NCBI GenBank assembly: GCA_018401885.1
Contig: JAGYKB010000006.1
Span: 1-64,000, forward strand
Direction: 5' to 3'
DNA from: Gammaproteobacteria bacterium
Lineage (GTDB): Bacteria > Pseudomonadota > Gammaproteobacteria > Pseudomonadales > Pseudohongiellaceae
Length of the DNA: 64,000 nt
A program made the position numbers and the translations under genes. This document shows, piece by piece, positions 9,453 through 17,764 of the stretch. The notes under the pieces are model-generated. The model ran no database searches and was not told the DNA's origin. It worked only from the letters and a program-made list of their open reading frames with translations. Within the stretch, counting starts at the first letter, position 1. The number at the start of each line of letters is the position of its first letter.

Positions 9453-10375
9453 TTGAAAAGGACGTAGAGGCGCGCGAAAAGGGTATCGAAACTCGCTGTG
9501 GTTTCGTTGCTATCGTAGGGCGACCGAATGTGGGCAAATCAACCTTGCTCAATCACATGCTTAAACAAAAAATCAGTATCACCTCACGCAAGCCTCAAAC
9601 CACACGCCACCGCATTCTGGGTATAAGCACTGAAAATAACGCTCAATGTCTCTTCGTTGATACGCCAGGCTTGCATGCTCCTACTGGCAAGGCACTGAAT
9701 CGAGTGATGAATGAAACCGTGCACAATGTCATCAAAGATGTTGATGTCGTGCTGTTCGTCGTTGAGAGATTTATCTGGAACGAGGCGGATGAGCGCGTTC
9801 TTGAGGCGCTAAAATACAGCAAAGTGCCGGTGTTATTGATTATCAACAAGATTGATCTAGTAAAAGATAAGGCGCAGCTGCTGCCTCATATTGCACAGCT
9901 GTCGAGTAAGCGTCAATTTGCCGAAATAGTGCCTGTGTCTGCACTCGGGGGGCACAATTTAGAGTCGCTTGAAGGTCTCATTCGCAGCTATCTGCCTATG
10001 AGCCAATTCTTGTTTCCAGATGACCAGGTTACGGATCGTAGCTCAAGATTTCTCGCCTCTGAGCTCATTCGTGAAAAAGTGACGCGGCAGTTAGGTGACG
10101 AATTACCTTACGATGTTACAGTCGAGATAGAAAAGTTCGAACAAATCGGCGCCACGCTGCATATTCATGGCCTCATTCTAGTCGACAGAAAGGGACAGAA
10201 ACGAATTATTGTCGGCGCCGAGGGCGATCGGTTAAAGCAAATAGGCACCGCCGCGCGAGAAGATATGGAAATTAGCTTTGATTGCAAAGTGATGCTCCAT
10301 CTCTGGGTGAAGGTGAAATCAGGTTGGGCGGACGACGAGAGGGCGCTACAAAGTTTGGGTTATAGCGACCGCTAG
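9449..10375 (+). CDS. era: GTPase Era
   Basis: 308-residue GTPase that binds the 3' end of 16S rRNA during 30S assembly. From the GTG at 9449 the G1 loop GRPNVGKST is at residues 24-32, DTPG at about 71-74 and NKID in the middle of the G domain. A KH domain with [20 protein letters not shown] and GxxG-like [11 protein letters not shown] forms the C-terminus. The reading frame is open further upstream, but the start at 9449 overlaps the rnc stop by four bases, as is typical, and gives normal length. recO follows after 62 bases. Confidence 0.96.
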   Translation: MIEKDVEAREKGIETRCGFVAIVGRPNVGKSTLLNHMLKQKISITSRKPQTTRHRILGISTENNAQCLFVDTPGLHAPTGKALNRVMNETVHNVIKDVDVVLFVVERFIWNEADERVLEALKYSKVPVLLIINKIDLVKDKAQLLPHIAQLSSKRQFAEIVPVSALGGHNLESLEGLIRSYLPMSQFLFPDDQVTDRSSRFLASELIREKVTRQLGDELPYDVTVEIEKFEQIGATLHIHGLILVDRKGQKRIIVGAEGDRLKQIGTAAREDMEISFDCKVMLHLWVKVKSGWADDERALQSLGYSDR

Positions 10376-10437
10376 TGCTCTTAATACAGGGCTTATAGGC
10401 AGCCTAGAACCCTCGTTTTGTCAGGAGGAACAGTTGA

Positions 10438-11196
10438 GTGGATGCCAGAATTGCCCTGCAGCCTGCCTACGTGCTTCATCGCACACCTTTCCAAAACAGC
10501 AGCTTTCTAATCGACTTTTTCACCGTCGACTACGGCAGAGTGCGCGCCGTAGCCCGTGGCGCACGAGGAGAAAAGTCGCGAACGCGCTCTATACTCCAAC
10601 CCTTTCAGCCATTGCTAATAAGTCTCAGCGGGCGCACTGATCTAAAAACACTCACTAATGTCGAGCCAATGCACGAAGCGCTCAGACTCGAAGCGACAAG
10701 ACTTTTTAGTGGCCTTTACATCAATGAACTTTTAACTAGGCTGCTGCAGGATCACGAAGAGCATCGTGCGCTCTACGGTTTTTACCAAGACACGCTCGTT
10801 TCCCTACAAGGCGATTCGCGTATCGACTCTGTACTCAGGCATTTCGAGCTAAGTCTTTTATCCGAGCTTGGGTATGGCTTAGATCTTGAATCGGAATGTG
10901 ACTTCAATCGCGAGATTAAAGAAACTCACTATTACCGGTTTGATGCTAAGCGAGGATTTACACTTGCGAGAGAAAATCTAATACACCAGCAGGAAGGCAC
11001 TAAGTTAATTAGCGAGTCTGAGAACGCTGAGACTCTTATTCCTGGCAGCGCTATTATCGCCCTGAGAGAGGCGGATTTTGATTCCCCCGAAAACGCAAAA
11101 TTTGCGAAGCTTATTCTAAGGCGTGCACTTGCTGAGCATCTAGGTAACAGGCCGCTCAATAGCCGAAGTCTTTTTATGCAGAGGCCGAGGCGCTGA
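10438..11196 (+). CDS. recO: DNA repair protein RecO
   Basis: 252-residue recombination mediator that with RecR loads RecA on SSB-covered gaps. The N-terminal OB fold is recognisable from ALQPAYVLHRTPFQNSSFLIDFFT and GRVRAVARGAR; the C-terminal helical part has the usual LSELGYGLDLE segment. AGGAGG at 10423-10428 lies 9 bases before the GTG start. It closes the lepA-recO cluster. pdxJ, which follows recO in E. coli and Pseudomonas, is not here; the next gene, cysM, begins after 127 bases of no recognised content. Confidence 0.93.
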   Translation: MDARIALQPAYVLHRTPFQNSSFLIDFFTVDYGRVRAVARGARGEKSRTRSILQPFQPLLISLSGRTDLKTLTNVEPMHEALRLEATRLFSGLYINELLTRLLQDHEEHRALYGFYQDTLVSLQGDSRIDSVLRHFELSLLSELGYGLDLESECDFNREIKETHYYRFDAKRGFTLARENLIHQQEGTKLISESENAETLIPGSAIIALREADFDSPENAKFAKLILRRALAEHLGNRPLNSRSLFMQRPRR

Positions 11197-11323
11197 AGTT
11201 CGGAGAGATCTTTCAAGCGGTTTGGGCGTGAGTCACTTTCCGTGTAACAATCCGCGGCAGAGGATGCAGCTGCGTGCTTAGCGCCAACACTGTTATGCGA
11301 TCAAGCTTTGAGGATTATCTTAC

Positions 11324-12211
11324 ATGCGCCTACAGTCGATAGAATCTTTGATTGGCAACACGCCATTAGTAGCGCTCAAGAAGTTACCCGGCGCTACAAC
11401 CAACCGCATTTTGGTCAAGCTGGAGGGTAATAATCCTGGTGGGTCGGTAAAAGACAGACCTGCGCTTAATATGCTCGTTCAGGCAGAGCTGCGAGGATCG
11501 ATCAAACCCGGTGATGCACTCATCGAGGCAACGAGTGGTAATACCGGCATCGCTTTGGCGATGGTGGCTGCCGCTAAGGGCTATAGGATGATTCTCATTA
11601 TGCCAGACAATATGAGCGAAGAACGCAAGGCTGCGATGGCGGCCTATGGTGCAGAGCTGATTTTGGTATCGCCGGAGGAGGGTATGGAGGGCGCAAGAGA
11701 TTTAGCGCAGAGGCTTGAAGCGGAGGGTCGAGGTTTAGTGCTCGATCAATTTGCAAATCAGGATAATCCAGATGCGCATTATAGGAGCACCGGCCCAGAA
11801 ATTTGGCGCGACACTGAGGGTGAAGTTACCCATTTCGTCTGCTCAATGGGTACAACAGGTACGATAATGGGTGTTTCAAGATTCTTGAAAGAACAGAGCA
11901 AAGCCGTGCAAATTGTCGGTTTACAGCCGCAGGAGGGCTCTAAAATCCCCGGTATCAGGCGTTGGCCTGAAGCCTACCTACCTAAAATATTTGATCGCTC
12001 ACGCGTTGATCAAGTCGTTGATGTAAGACAAAGTGACGCGGAACAGACGATGCGCGCGTTGGCACGCGAAGAAGGGATATTCTGCGGCGTTTCATCGGGC
12101 GGGTCAGTTTTTGCAGCGCTGGCACTCAGCCAACAAGTTCAGAATGCAACGATCGTAGCCATCGTGTGCGACAGGGGCGATCGTTATCTTTCTACAGGTG
12201 TGTTTGCATAA
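11324..12211 (+). CDS. cysM: Cysteine synthase B (O-acetylserine sulfhydrylase, CysM)
   Basis: 295-residue PLP enzyme that makes cysteine from O-acetylserine and sulfide or thiosulfate. The PLP lysine is K43 in GGSVKDRPA, the substrate loop is EATSGNTGIALA, and the phosphate-binding glycine loop is SMGTTGTIMG. Length and the short C-terminus match CysM rather than CysK. It is followed by rlmD and then mazG, the order found in Pseudomonas except that relA is missing. Confidence 0.93.
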   Translation: MRLQSIESLIGNTPLVALKKLPGATTNRILVKLEGNNPGGSVKDRPALNMLVQAELRGSIKPGDALIEATSGNTGIALAMVAAAKGYRMILIMPDNMSEERKAAMAAYGAELILVSPEEGMEGARDLAQRLEAEGRGLVLDQFANQDNPDAHYRSTGPEIWRDTEGEVTHFVCSMGTTGTIMGVSRFLKEQSKAVQIVGLQPQEGSKIPGIRRWPEAYLPKIFDRSRVDQVVDVRQSDAEQTMRALAREEGIFCGVSSGGSVFAALALSQQVQNATIVAIVCDRGDRYLSTGVFA

Positions 12212-12316
12212 GCAGCTGTAACTCTGAACCTCATCCTAAAGCGCCCACTAGGCCCTATAAATTACCTTGCTGGTCGTCAGGCAGGTTATGCATTCACTTA
12301 TTGAGACAAACCCTTT

Positions 12317-13684
12317 ATGAGTAAAAGAAGATTTCGTAAACAAAAACTCCCTGCCGAACCGGTTGAGCTCGAGATTACCTCGCTGAGCCACGAAGGCAGG
12401 GGAATTTCGCATATCGATGGCAAAGTGGCGTTTGTCGATGGCGCACTCGAGGGAGAACGCGTAATAGCCAGCTACATACGGCGACGCAATAGTTACGATG
12501 AGCTGCGCACTGAGTCGGTGCAACAAGCGTCACCACTCCGTGTGACTCCGCCTTGCGCGTTTGCAGGGACCTGCGGCGGCTGTTCGTTACAACATATGGA
12601 TCCCGCTGCACAGATCGAGTTCAAGCAATCTGTTCTTCTGGAGCAAATGGCTCAGGCACTCGGTCATGAGTTGATAGGCGTTGAGATACTGCCGACTTTA
12701 CGAGACACAGATTTTCATTATAGGCGCAAGGCACGTCTGGCGGCGCGATTCGTTTCAAAGAAGGGTGGTGCACTCGTAGGCTTCCGAGAGAAATACAGTA
12801 GTTTCGTTGCAGAAATGAATAACTGTGAAGTTTTGGTAGCCAATGTAGCTAAACTTATCGCGCCTCTACGAATGTTGTTTAGTGAGCTCGACGGGAAAAT
12901 GGAGATACCACAAATCGAAGTCGCTGTCGGTGAAAGTGCGCCCGATCTGACTGCGCCGCTTGTCGTTGCGCTAGTGGTGAGGCACCTATCCGAGTTGAGC
13001 GCGGCCGACACCGACGCGCTTACTGCCTTCGCAAAGGAGCACCAGGTAGAGATTTATTTGCAATCAGGGGGCGTTGATACCGTGACTAGGCTTTGGCCTC
13101 TTCGCGAAACCGATAGGTTAAGCTATTTCTTGCCGGATTTTGGACTTGAGCTTGGATTCCACCCTATGGATTTCACTCAAGTCAACGCGGGAATCAACCG
13201 CAAGATAGTTAAGAAGGCATTGGACCTTTTGGAGCTAAGTAAGGAGGATGATGTTTTAGATCTGTTTTGTGGCCTAGGGAACTTCACCCTCGCAGCGGCA
13301 ACGCTATGTGGCAGTGTTGTTGGCGTTGAAGGAAGCGAAGAGATGGTTCATCGTGGAGGCGAAAATGCGATCAAAAATGGATTAACTAATACCGCGTTTT
13401 ACGCCGCTAACCTTGCCAAGTCGTTTGAAAACGAGGTCTGGGCTTCAAAAAAATACACAAAGATAATATTAGATCCCCCTCGGTCTGGGGCTCTTGAGAT
13501 AATTCATGAGGTTGCTCAGTTGGGTGCCGCGAGAATTGTTTATATCTCCTGTAATCCGGCCACGCTTGCGCGCGATACAGCTGAACTCGTGAAAGCAGGC
13601 TATCACCTAAAATCGACCGGAGTTATGGATATGTTTCCTAATACTACTCACGTTGAGTCGATGGCGGTCTTTGAGCTGACTTAA
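12317..13684 (+). CDS. rlmD: 23S rRNA (uracil(1939)-C(5))-methyltransferase RlmD
   Basis: 455-residue SAM-dependent methyltransferase with an N-terminal TRAM domain (about residues 14-72) and a 4Fe-4S cluster motif CAFAGTCGGC followed by a fourth cysteine in NNCEVL. The SAM site DVLDLFCGLGNFTL and the catalytic DPPRSGA and YISCNPATLARD blocks (nucleophilic Cys in SCNP) are present. The length fits RlmD (RumA). It sits between cysM and mazG. No relA lies between it and mazG, only 32 bases. Confidence 0.94.
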   Translation: MSKRRFRKQKLPAEPVELEITSLSHEGRGISHIDGKVAFVDGALEGERVIASYIRRRNSYDELRTESVQQASPLRVTPPCAFAGTCGGCSLQHMDPAAQIEFKQSVLLEQMAQALGHELIGVEILPTLRDTDFHYRRKARLAARFVSKKGGALVGFREKYSSFVAEMNNCEVLVANVAKLIAPLRMLFSELDGKMEIPQIEVAVGESAPDLTAPLVVALVVRHLSELSAADTDALTAFAKEHQVEIYLQSGGVDTVTRLWPLRETDRLSYFLPDFGLELGFHPMDFTQVNAGINRKIVKKALDLLELSKEDDVLDLFCGLGNFTLAAATLCGSVVGVEGSEEMVHRGGENAIKNGLTNTAFYAANLAKSFENEVWASKKYTKIILDPPRSGALEIIHEVAQLGAARIVYISCNPATLARDTAELVKAGYHLKSTGVMDMFPNTTHVESMAVFELT

Positions 13685-13716
13685 GTAGTAGCTGCGACTT
13701 CGAATGGAAGATCAAA

Positions 13717-14562
13717 ATGATGAGCAATATAGATTCGCTAATCGAGTTAATGAGTAAATTGCGTGATCCGGTACAGGGCTGCCCTTGGGATCTCAAACAA
13801 TCGATCACATCCCTTCTTCCACATACTCTAGAAGAAGTTTATGAGGTTGCCGATGCCATCGAAAGTGGCAGTATGGTTGAGCTCGAGGACGAGCTGGGAG
13901 ATTTGCTCTTTCAAATCGTGTTTTATGCTCAATTAGCACGCGAAGGGGGAAGTTTTAATTTCGATGATATTGCTGCAGGCGTGACTAAGAAATTACTTCG
14001 TCGGCATCCGCATGTTTTTCCTGATGGGACACTTGCGAGTTTCGGCGAGACTAAGGAGCTTAGCGCCGAACAGGTTGTGGCAAATTGGGACGCGATCAAG
14101 GAAATAGAGCGCGAAGAGAAGCGCCAAAAACTAAAGTTGACCGGCCAGGAGCAGAACGATTCGCCTGCGAGTCTCCTAGATGATGTGCCCAAGGCGCTCC
14201 CAGCAATGGAGCGTGCGCGAAAGCTTCAGAAAAGGGCTGCGAGCGTAGGCTTTGATTGGAGCGAAATAGAGCCGGTTCTTGCGAAGCTAAAGGAAGAAAT
14301 AGCTGAGCTAGAAGAGGCTATCGTGCAAGGTCAGACGAAGGAGATCGAGCACGAACTAGGTGATGTATTGTTCGCCTCCGTTAATCTCGCACGACATGCG
14401 CAAATTGAGCCGGAAATCGCGCTGCGCGGCTGCAATTCGCGATTCGAAGCAAGATTTCGCTTTATCGAAAAACAATTGCAAATCGAAGAAACCGAATTTA
14501 AGAGTAAGAGTATCCAAGATCTCGATCATCTGTGGGATTTAGCCAAGCAATCTGGGTTATAG
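13717..14562 (+). CDS. mazG: Nucleoside triphosphate pyrophosphohydrolase MazG
   Basis: 281-residue enzyme that hydrolyses (d)NTPs to monophosphates and can lower alarmone levels in E. coli. Two MazG domains are visible: residues about 15-105 with EEVYEVADAIE and ELEDELGDLLFQIVFYAQ, and about 165-265 with EEIAELEEAI and EHELGDVLFASVNLARH, each giving the EExxE...ExxD metal-binding pattern. Tandem ATGs at 13717 and 13720 can both start. The usual partner upstream, relA, is absent here. Confidence 0.94.
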   Translation: MMSNIDSLIELMSKLRDPVQGCPWDLKQSITSLLPHTLEEVYEVADAIESGSMVELEDELGDLLFQIVFYAQLAREGGSFNFDDIAAGVTKKLLRRHPHVFPDGTLASFGETKELSAEQVVANWDAIKEIEREEKRQKLKLTGQEQNDSPASLLDDVPKALPAMERARKLQKRAASVGFDWSEIEPVLAKLKEEIAELEEAIVQGQTKEIEHELGDVLFASVNLARHAQIEPEIALRGCNSRFEARFRFIEKQLQIEETEFKSKSIQDLDHLWDLAKQSGL

Positions 14563-14606
14563 TTCGGGGTTTGGATTGCTAGAATTATCTATTGAAGGAG
14601 CGAAAT

Positions 14607-15257
14607 ATGAGATTAATACTTTTGGGCGCACCGGGAGCCGGCAAAGGGACACAAGCGCAATTCATTACTGAAAAGCTTGGTATCCCTCAGATATCTACAG
14701 GCGATATGTTGCGCGCAGCCGTTGCTGCAAAGTCCGAATTGGGCTTGAAAGTCGGTGAAGTTATGGCATCCGGCGGCTTGGTAACGGATGAGATCATAAT
14801 CGCTTTGGTAAAAGACCGGATTGCACAGGCAGATTGCGCCAATGGTTTTCTCTTCGACGGATTCCCGCGGACTATTCCTCAAGCTGAAGCGATGGTTGAT
14901 GCGGGCGTCGAAATTGACTGCGTGCTGGAAATTGATGTGGCTGACGATGAAATCGTAAAGCGTCTGAGTGGTCGTCGTGTCCATCCAGGTTCGGGGCGTG
15001 TCTATCATGTTGAGTTTAATCCGCCTGCAAAGGAAGGTATTGACGACGAATCGGGCGAGGAGTTGGTTCAGCGCGAAGATGATCAAGAAGAGACGATTCG
15101 TAAGCGATTGCAGGTCTATCATGAGCAAACCGAACCTTTAGTAGGTTTCTACAGTGAAGCAGCGTCTAAAGGCGTTAACGTAAGTGTCGTCAAGGTAAAT
15201 GGATTGGCTCCTGTTGACGATATTCGGCAGCAGATAGATTCAATTCTCTCTAGCTAG
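14607..15257 (+). CDS. adk: Adenylate kinase
   Basis: 216-residue kinase interconverting ATP + AMP and 2 ADP. The P-loop [10 protein letters not shown] is at residues 7-16, the AMP-binding [10 protein letters not shown] follows, and FDGFPRT is present. The LID domain ([13 protein letters not shown]...) lacks zinc-binding cysteines, as in other proteobacteria. ATG 14607 lies 6 bases after AAGGAG; the frame is open upstream but that extension has no support. A strong bidirectional terminator follows. Confidence 0.97.
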   Translation: MRLILLGAPGAGKGTQAQFITEKLGIPQISTGDMLRAAVAAKSELGLKVGEVMASGGLVTDEIIIALVKDRIAQADCANGFLFDGFPRTIPQAEAMVDAGVEIDCVLEIDVADDEIVKRLSGRRVHPGSGRVYHVEFNPPAKEGIDDESGEELVQREDDQEETIRKRLQVYHEQTEPLVGFYSEAASKGVNVSVVKVNGLAPVDDIRQQIDSILSS

Positions 15258-15295
15258 CTGGTTGCCGATGGCTAAAGGTGTAAGTGATAGACGGT

Positions 15296-15330
15296 AATAA
15301 AAAAGCTCGGCTTGGCTGAGCTTTTTTATT
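15296..15330. terminator. Bidirectional intrinsic terminator after adk
   Basis: Perfect 13-bp inverted repeat AATAAAAAAGCTC (15296-15308) / GAGCTTTTTTATT (15318-15330) around a 9-base loop, with T-runs on both strands. It ends the adk transcript. Confidence 0.9.
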
Positions 15331-15817
15331 ACTTAGCTTTTAGTATTCTTTGCCATAATCTATTCCATAACGCATCTCGCAAAGCATTGCATAGCTCGTT
15401 CAAGACTCTTTTATCAATTGCAACGAAAAAATCCTCTGAAAGATGTCCTCGAGTTTTTCAATTCTTTCTGTAATAAAGTTATAATCGATTAAAAATTATT
15501 CACTTTTTCTTAAAGTTTTTTGAACTACAAGCGAAACATAGCGTATCACCGTAGTTACTCGGTGAATGTATGTGGGTTGACTAAAGAGTTTCTTTTATTC
15601 AGCATCTCTATACGATCACTGTTTGCAAAGTCGTTAAAGTGTTAGTTTGGATGTTCCGAACAGGTTCGGGAAGAACTAAGAACGAATATGTAACAGGCTA
15701 AAGCGAAAAACTGCGGCTGTGAATACAAGCTTGATGAACTCCTAAGTCAATGTAAGTAACTTTGGAGTGCATAGAAACAGCAGCGGGTAAGAACCATAAC
15801 CTAGGAGAAAATCGAGC
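15331..15817. other. AT-rich intergenic region upstream of the histone-like gene
   Basis: With the preceding terminator this is the longest gene-free stretch of the window (15258-15817, 560 bases), AT-rich in its first half. I see no tRNA, no coding frame with a recognisable product and no convincing sigma-70 promoter pair. It holds the 15653-15676 dyad. It probably carries the promoter and a leader for the Lys/Ala-rich gene, which has AGGAG at 15803-15807, 10 bases before its ATG. Confidence 0.5.
15653..15676. repeat. Operator-like dyad symmetry upstream of histone-like gene
   Basis: CCGAAC (15656-15661) and GTTCGG (15664-15669) form a 6+6 palindrome with a 2-base centre, flanked by outer GTTC (15653-15656) and GAAC (15673-15676). 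It could be a protein operator or a small hairpin in the leader RNA. No known regulator is assigned. Confidence 0.4.
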
Positions 15818-16666
15818 ATGGCTAAAGTTAAAGCGAAAGCGAAAGCAAAACGTAGTCCAGCAGCGAAAAAGCCTGCTGCAAAGGTCACAAGTCCAGCGTT
15901 AGAAAAAGCCCAAGGCGTGTTATCGAAGCTAACTAAAGAGTCAGTGGCCGCCGCTAAAATCGCCTCTGCATCAAGCAAGAAGGCTGCGGTGGCAACAAAG
16001 GCTGCTGCTAAAGCTAAAACTGCTGTAAGCAAAAAAGCGGCAACTGCTGCAAAAGCTGCGGCTAAGAAGGCGGCAGCAAAGGCTGCAGCGATCAATGCCA
16101 AAACACGCGCTGCTAAGGCTCGCGTTAAGGCTGCCGAGGCGGTAGCTAAGGCTGCAGCTAAGAAGGTGGCAGACGCAGAGAAAGCCCAGGCCGCCTTAGA
16201 TAAGGCAGTAAAAGCGTTTACGGCTAACTTCAAGAAGAAGCAAGCTAAAGCAGCTGCCGCTAAAGCTGCTAAGGCAGCTAAAAAGGCTGCGGCTAAAGCG
16301 AAAGCTGATGCTAAGAAAGCCGCTGCGAAAGAAAAAGCCGCTGCCAAGAAAGCCGCACTGAAAGCTAAGACTGCTGCTAAGAAGGCATCTGCAAAGAAAG
16401 CCAAAAAGCCCAAGAAGAAGGTGACTAAGCGTGCTGCAGCCAAGAAAGCAGCTCCTAAGAAAGTCGCAAAGGCCAAGCCAGCTGCCAAGAAGAAAGTAGT
16501 TGCCAAGAAAGCACCTGCTAAGAAGAAGGCAGTAGCAAAGAAAGCACCTGCTAAGAAGAAAGCAGTAGCAAAGAAAGCGCCTGCTAAGAAGAAAGCAGTA
16601 GCAAAGAAAGCACCTGCTAAGAAGAAAGCAGCAGCAAAGAAGCACCTGCTAAGAAGAAAGCAGTAG
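15818..16666 (+). CDS. Histone H1-like Lys/Ala-rich DNA-binding protein (AlgP-like), truncated by frameshift
   Basis: 282-residue protein made almost only of Lys, Ala, Val and Pro, resembling the C-terminal tail of eukaryotic histone H1 and the AlgP (AlgR3) proteins of Pseudomonas, which bind DNA non-specifically. Residues 1-160 are Ala/Lys helical heptad-like sequence; from about residue 227 an 11-residue unit AVAKKAPAKKK repeats. In the last unit one A is missing near 16642, so the frame changes and ends at 16666 after KKHLLRRKQ. In-phase repeats continue downstream to 16873. Without the lesion the protein would have about 350 residues. The function is by composition only; a true homology cannot be shown for such low-complexity sequence. 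Confidence 0.75.
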   Translation: MAKVKAKAKAKRSPAAKKPAAKVTSPALEKAQGVLSKLTKESVAAAKIASASSKKAAVATKAAAKAKTAVSKKAATAAKAAAKKAAAKAAAINAKTRAAKARVKAAEAVAKAAAKKVADAEKAQAALDKAVKAFTANFKKKQAKAAAAKAAKAAKKAAAKAKADAKKAAAKEKAAAKKAALKAKTAAKKASAKKAKKPKKKVTKRAAAKKAAPKKVAKAKPAAKKKVVAKKAPAKKKAVAKKAPAKKKAVAKKAPAKKKAVAKKAPAKKKAAAKKHLLRRKQ

Positions 16667-16870
16667 AGGCATGCTAAAGAGTAGGCACCTGCTAAGAAGA
16701 AAGCAGTAGCAAAGAAGGCGCCTGCTAAGAAGAAAGCAGTAGCAAAGAAGGCACCTGCTAAAAAGAAAGCTGCTGCGAAAAAAGCCCCCGCTAAGAAAGC
16801 AGTAGCTAAAAAAGCGCCTGCGGCTAAAAAAGCGCCTGCTAAGAAAAAAGCAGTAGCGAAGAAGCGCAAG
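16495..16870 (+). repeat. 33-bp tandem coding repeats (AVAKKAPAKKK units)
   Basis: About ten units of a 33-bp sequence encoding AVAKKAPAKKK; the first five or so are nearly identical and later ones diverge at third positions and in length. One unit has a single-base deletion (near 16642) and the next carries about ten extra bases (around 16667-16684) with stop codons in the coding frame. Such arrays expand and contract easily and are also prone to assembly error. Confidence 0.85.
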
Positions 16871-16873
16871 TAA
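16685..16873 (+). pseudogene. Detached 3' part of the histone-like gene
   Basis: 62 codons of continuing AP-AKKK-AVAKK repeats ending KKRK-stop, in the same phase (position modulo 3) as the upstream gene but separated from it by in-frame TAG codons at 16664 and 16682. There is no start codon or ribosome site of its own. It is therefore the severed C-terminal end of the upstream gene, or the gene is intact and the sequence here is wrong. Confidence 0.65.
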
Positions 16874-16937
16874 AATTGCGCTCAAGCTTGTTAGCCGCTG
16901 TAAGTCCAATTAGCGTCTAGTTTTCGAGCTTTGTGAT

Positions 16938-16973
16938 AAAAGTCCCTCTTGGCATGCTAAGAGGGACTTTTTT
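16938..16973 (+). terminator. Intrinsic terminator after histone-like gene
   Basis: 13-bp perfect stem AAAAGTCCCTCTT (16938-16950) / AAGAGGGACTTTT (16959-16971), 8-base loop GGCATGCT, then further T. Its loop plus two stem bases (16951-16960) recur exactly at 16668-16677 inside the broken repeat array. Confidence 0.9.
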
Positions 16974-17032
16974 GTGTGTAGAATATGCGACACGGCCGCA
17001 TGGGTGGTCTTATTAATTAAGGCGAAAAACTG

Positions 17033-17713
17033 ATGTCTCATTCCTCTATATTGCTAATCGATACTTCCGCCTCTCGCTGCGCCGTTGGTCTAGCAGCAGA
17101 CGTACTCCATCAGAGATTTGGTACTGAGGAGCGCAGATCTGCGCAAAATTTGCTGCCCTTAGTCGCTGAGGTTACCCAGTCAGCAGATATTGCTCTTAAA
17201 GACCTAAGTGCTATCGCGGTAATGGCCGGTCCGGGCTCGTTCACGGGGCTGAGGATAGGTGTTGGCGTCGCGCAGGCTCTCGCCATGGCTAACCGCACAC
17301 CCGGTATCGTGCTATCCAACCTTGCTGTTCTGGCCCTCGCGGCAGTCGAGGCAACCGAGGCTGATACTTTTTTCGTTGCGCTTCCAGCTCGAGAAGGCGA
17401 ATTTTATTTTGCAGTCTACGTTTCTGACGATGTGCATGGGGTTCGACTACTGGGTAAAGAGCAGGTTGCTAGCCCGGATCAATTGCTTTTGCCCGAGGGA
17501 CTAAATGAAGTTGTTTTACTCGGAGAGGTTTGGAGCTCAGAGGAAAACTTGCGCCTGCGCGCTGAAGCTTGCACTGAACGTGTTTCCCACTTCAACTCAA
17601 GCGTTAACCTCGAGGTCATGGCTCAGCTTGCTGAGAGGCGTCTTTCTGCAGGGTTGGTCGGTGATGCCTCGTCTCTTAAACCCAATTACGTTAAAGAGCA
17701 GCTAGAATACTAA
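17033..17713 (+). CDS. tsaB: tRNA threonylcarbamoyladenosine biosynthesis protein TsaB
   Basis: 226-residue non-catalytic partner of TsaD in making the t6A37 modification of ANN-decoding tRNAs. It has the ASKHA fold: LLIDTSASRCAVGL at the N-terminus and the MAGPGSFTGLRIGVGVAQALA block typical of TsaB/YeaZ. The length is normal. It follows the terminator of the histone-like gene and precedes uppP by 48 bases, so tsaB-uppP-rsmJ look like one transcript. Confidence 0.93.
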   Translation: MSHSSILLIDTSASRCAVGLAADVLHQRFGTEERRSAQNLLPLVAEVTQSADIALKDLSAIAVMAGPGSFTGLRIGVGVAQALAMANRTPGIVLSNLAVLALAAVEATEADTFFVALPAREGEFYFAVYVSDDVHGVRLLGKEQVASPDQLLLPEGLNEVVLLGEVWSSEENLRLRAEACTERVSHFNSSVNLEVMAQLAERRLSAGLVGDASSLKPNYVKEQLEY

Positions 17714-17750
17714 AACGATGCCGCTCACTAGCAGCCGGCGAGCAAGAATA

Positions 17751-17764
17751 GGAGGTCGTAAATT
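17751..17764 (+). promoter_or_regulatory. Ribosome binding site and ATT start of uppP
   Basis: GGAGG (17751-17755) is followed after 6 bases by ATT (17762-17764). The in-frame codon just before it is TAA (17759-17761), and no ATG, GTG or TTG occurs in this frame before 17840, which already lies beyond the conserved N-terminal active-site segment. ATT is therefore the best supported start. Confidence 0.7.

Noticed and set aside
15742-16869. A 375-residue minus-strand open frame rich in Phe, Leu and Ala that looks like a membrane protein.
   Set aside because: It is the exact antisense of the Lys/Ala codon repeats on the plus strand, lacks a ribosome site and has no family resemblance. Low-complexity AAG/GCT codons leave the opposite frame open by chance.
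16495-16870. Tandem 33-bp repeats considered as a CRISPR-like or other non-coding array.
   Set aside because: The units are contiguous without spacers, keep the reading frame and code for a histone-like tail.
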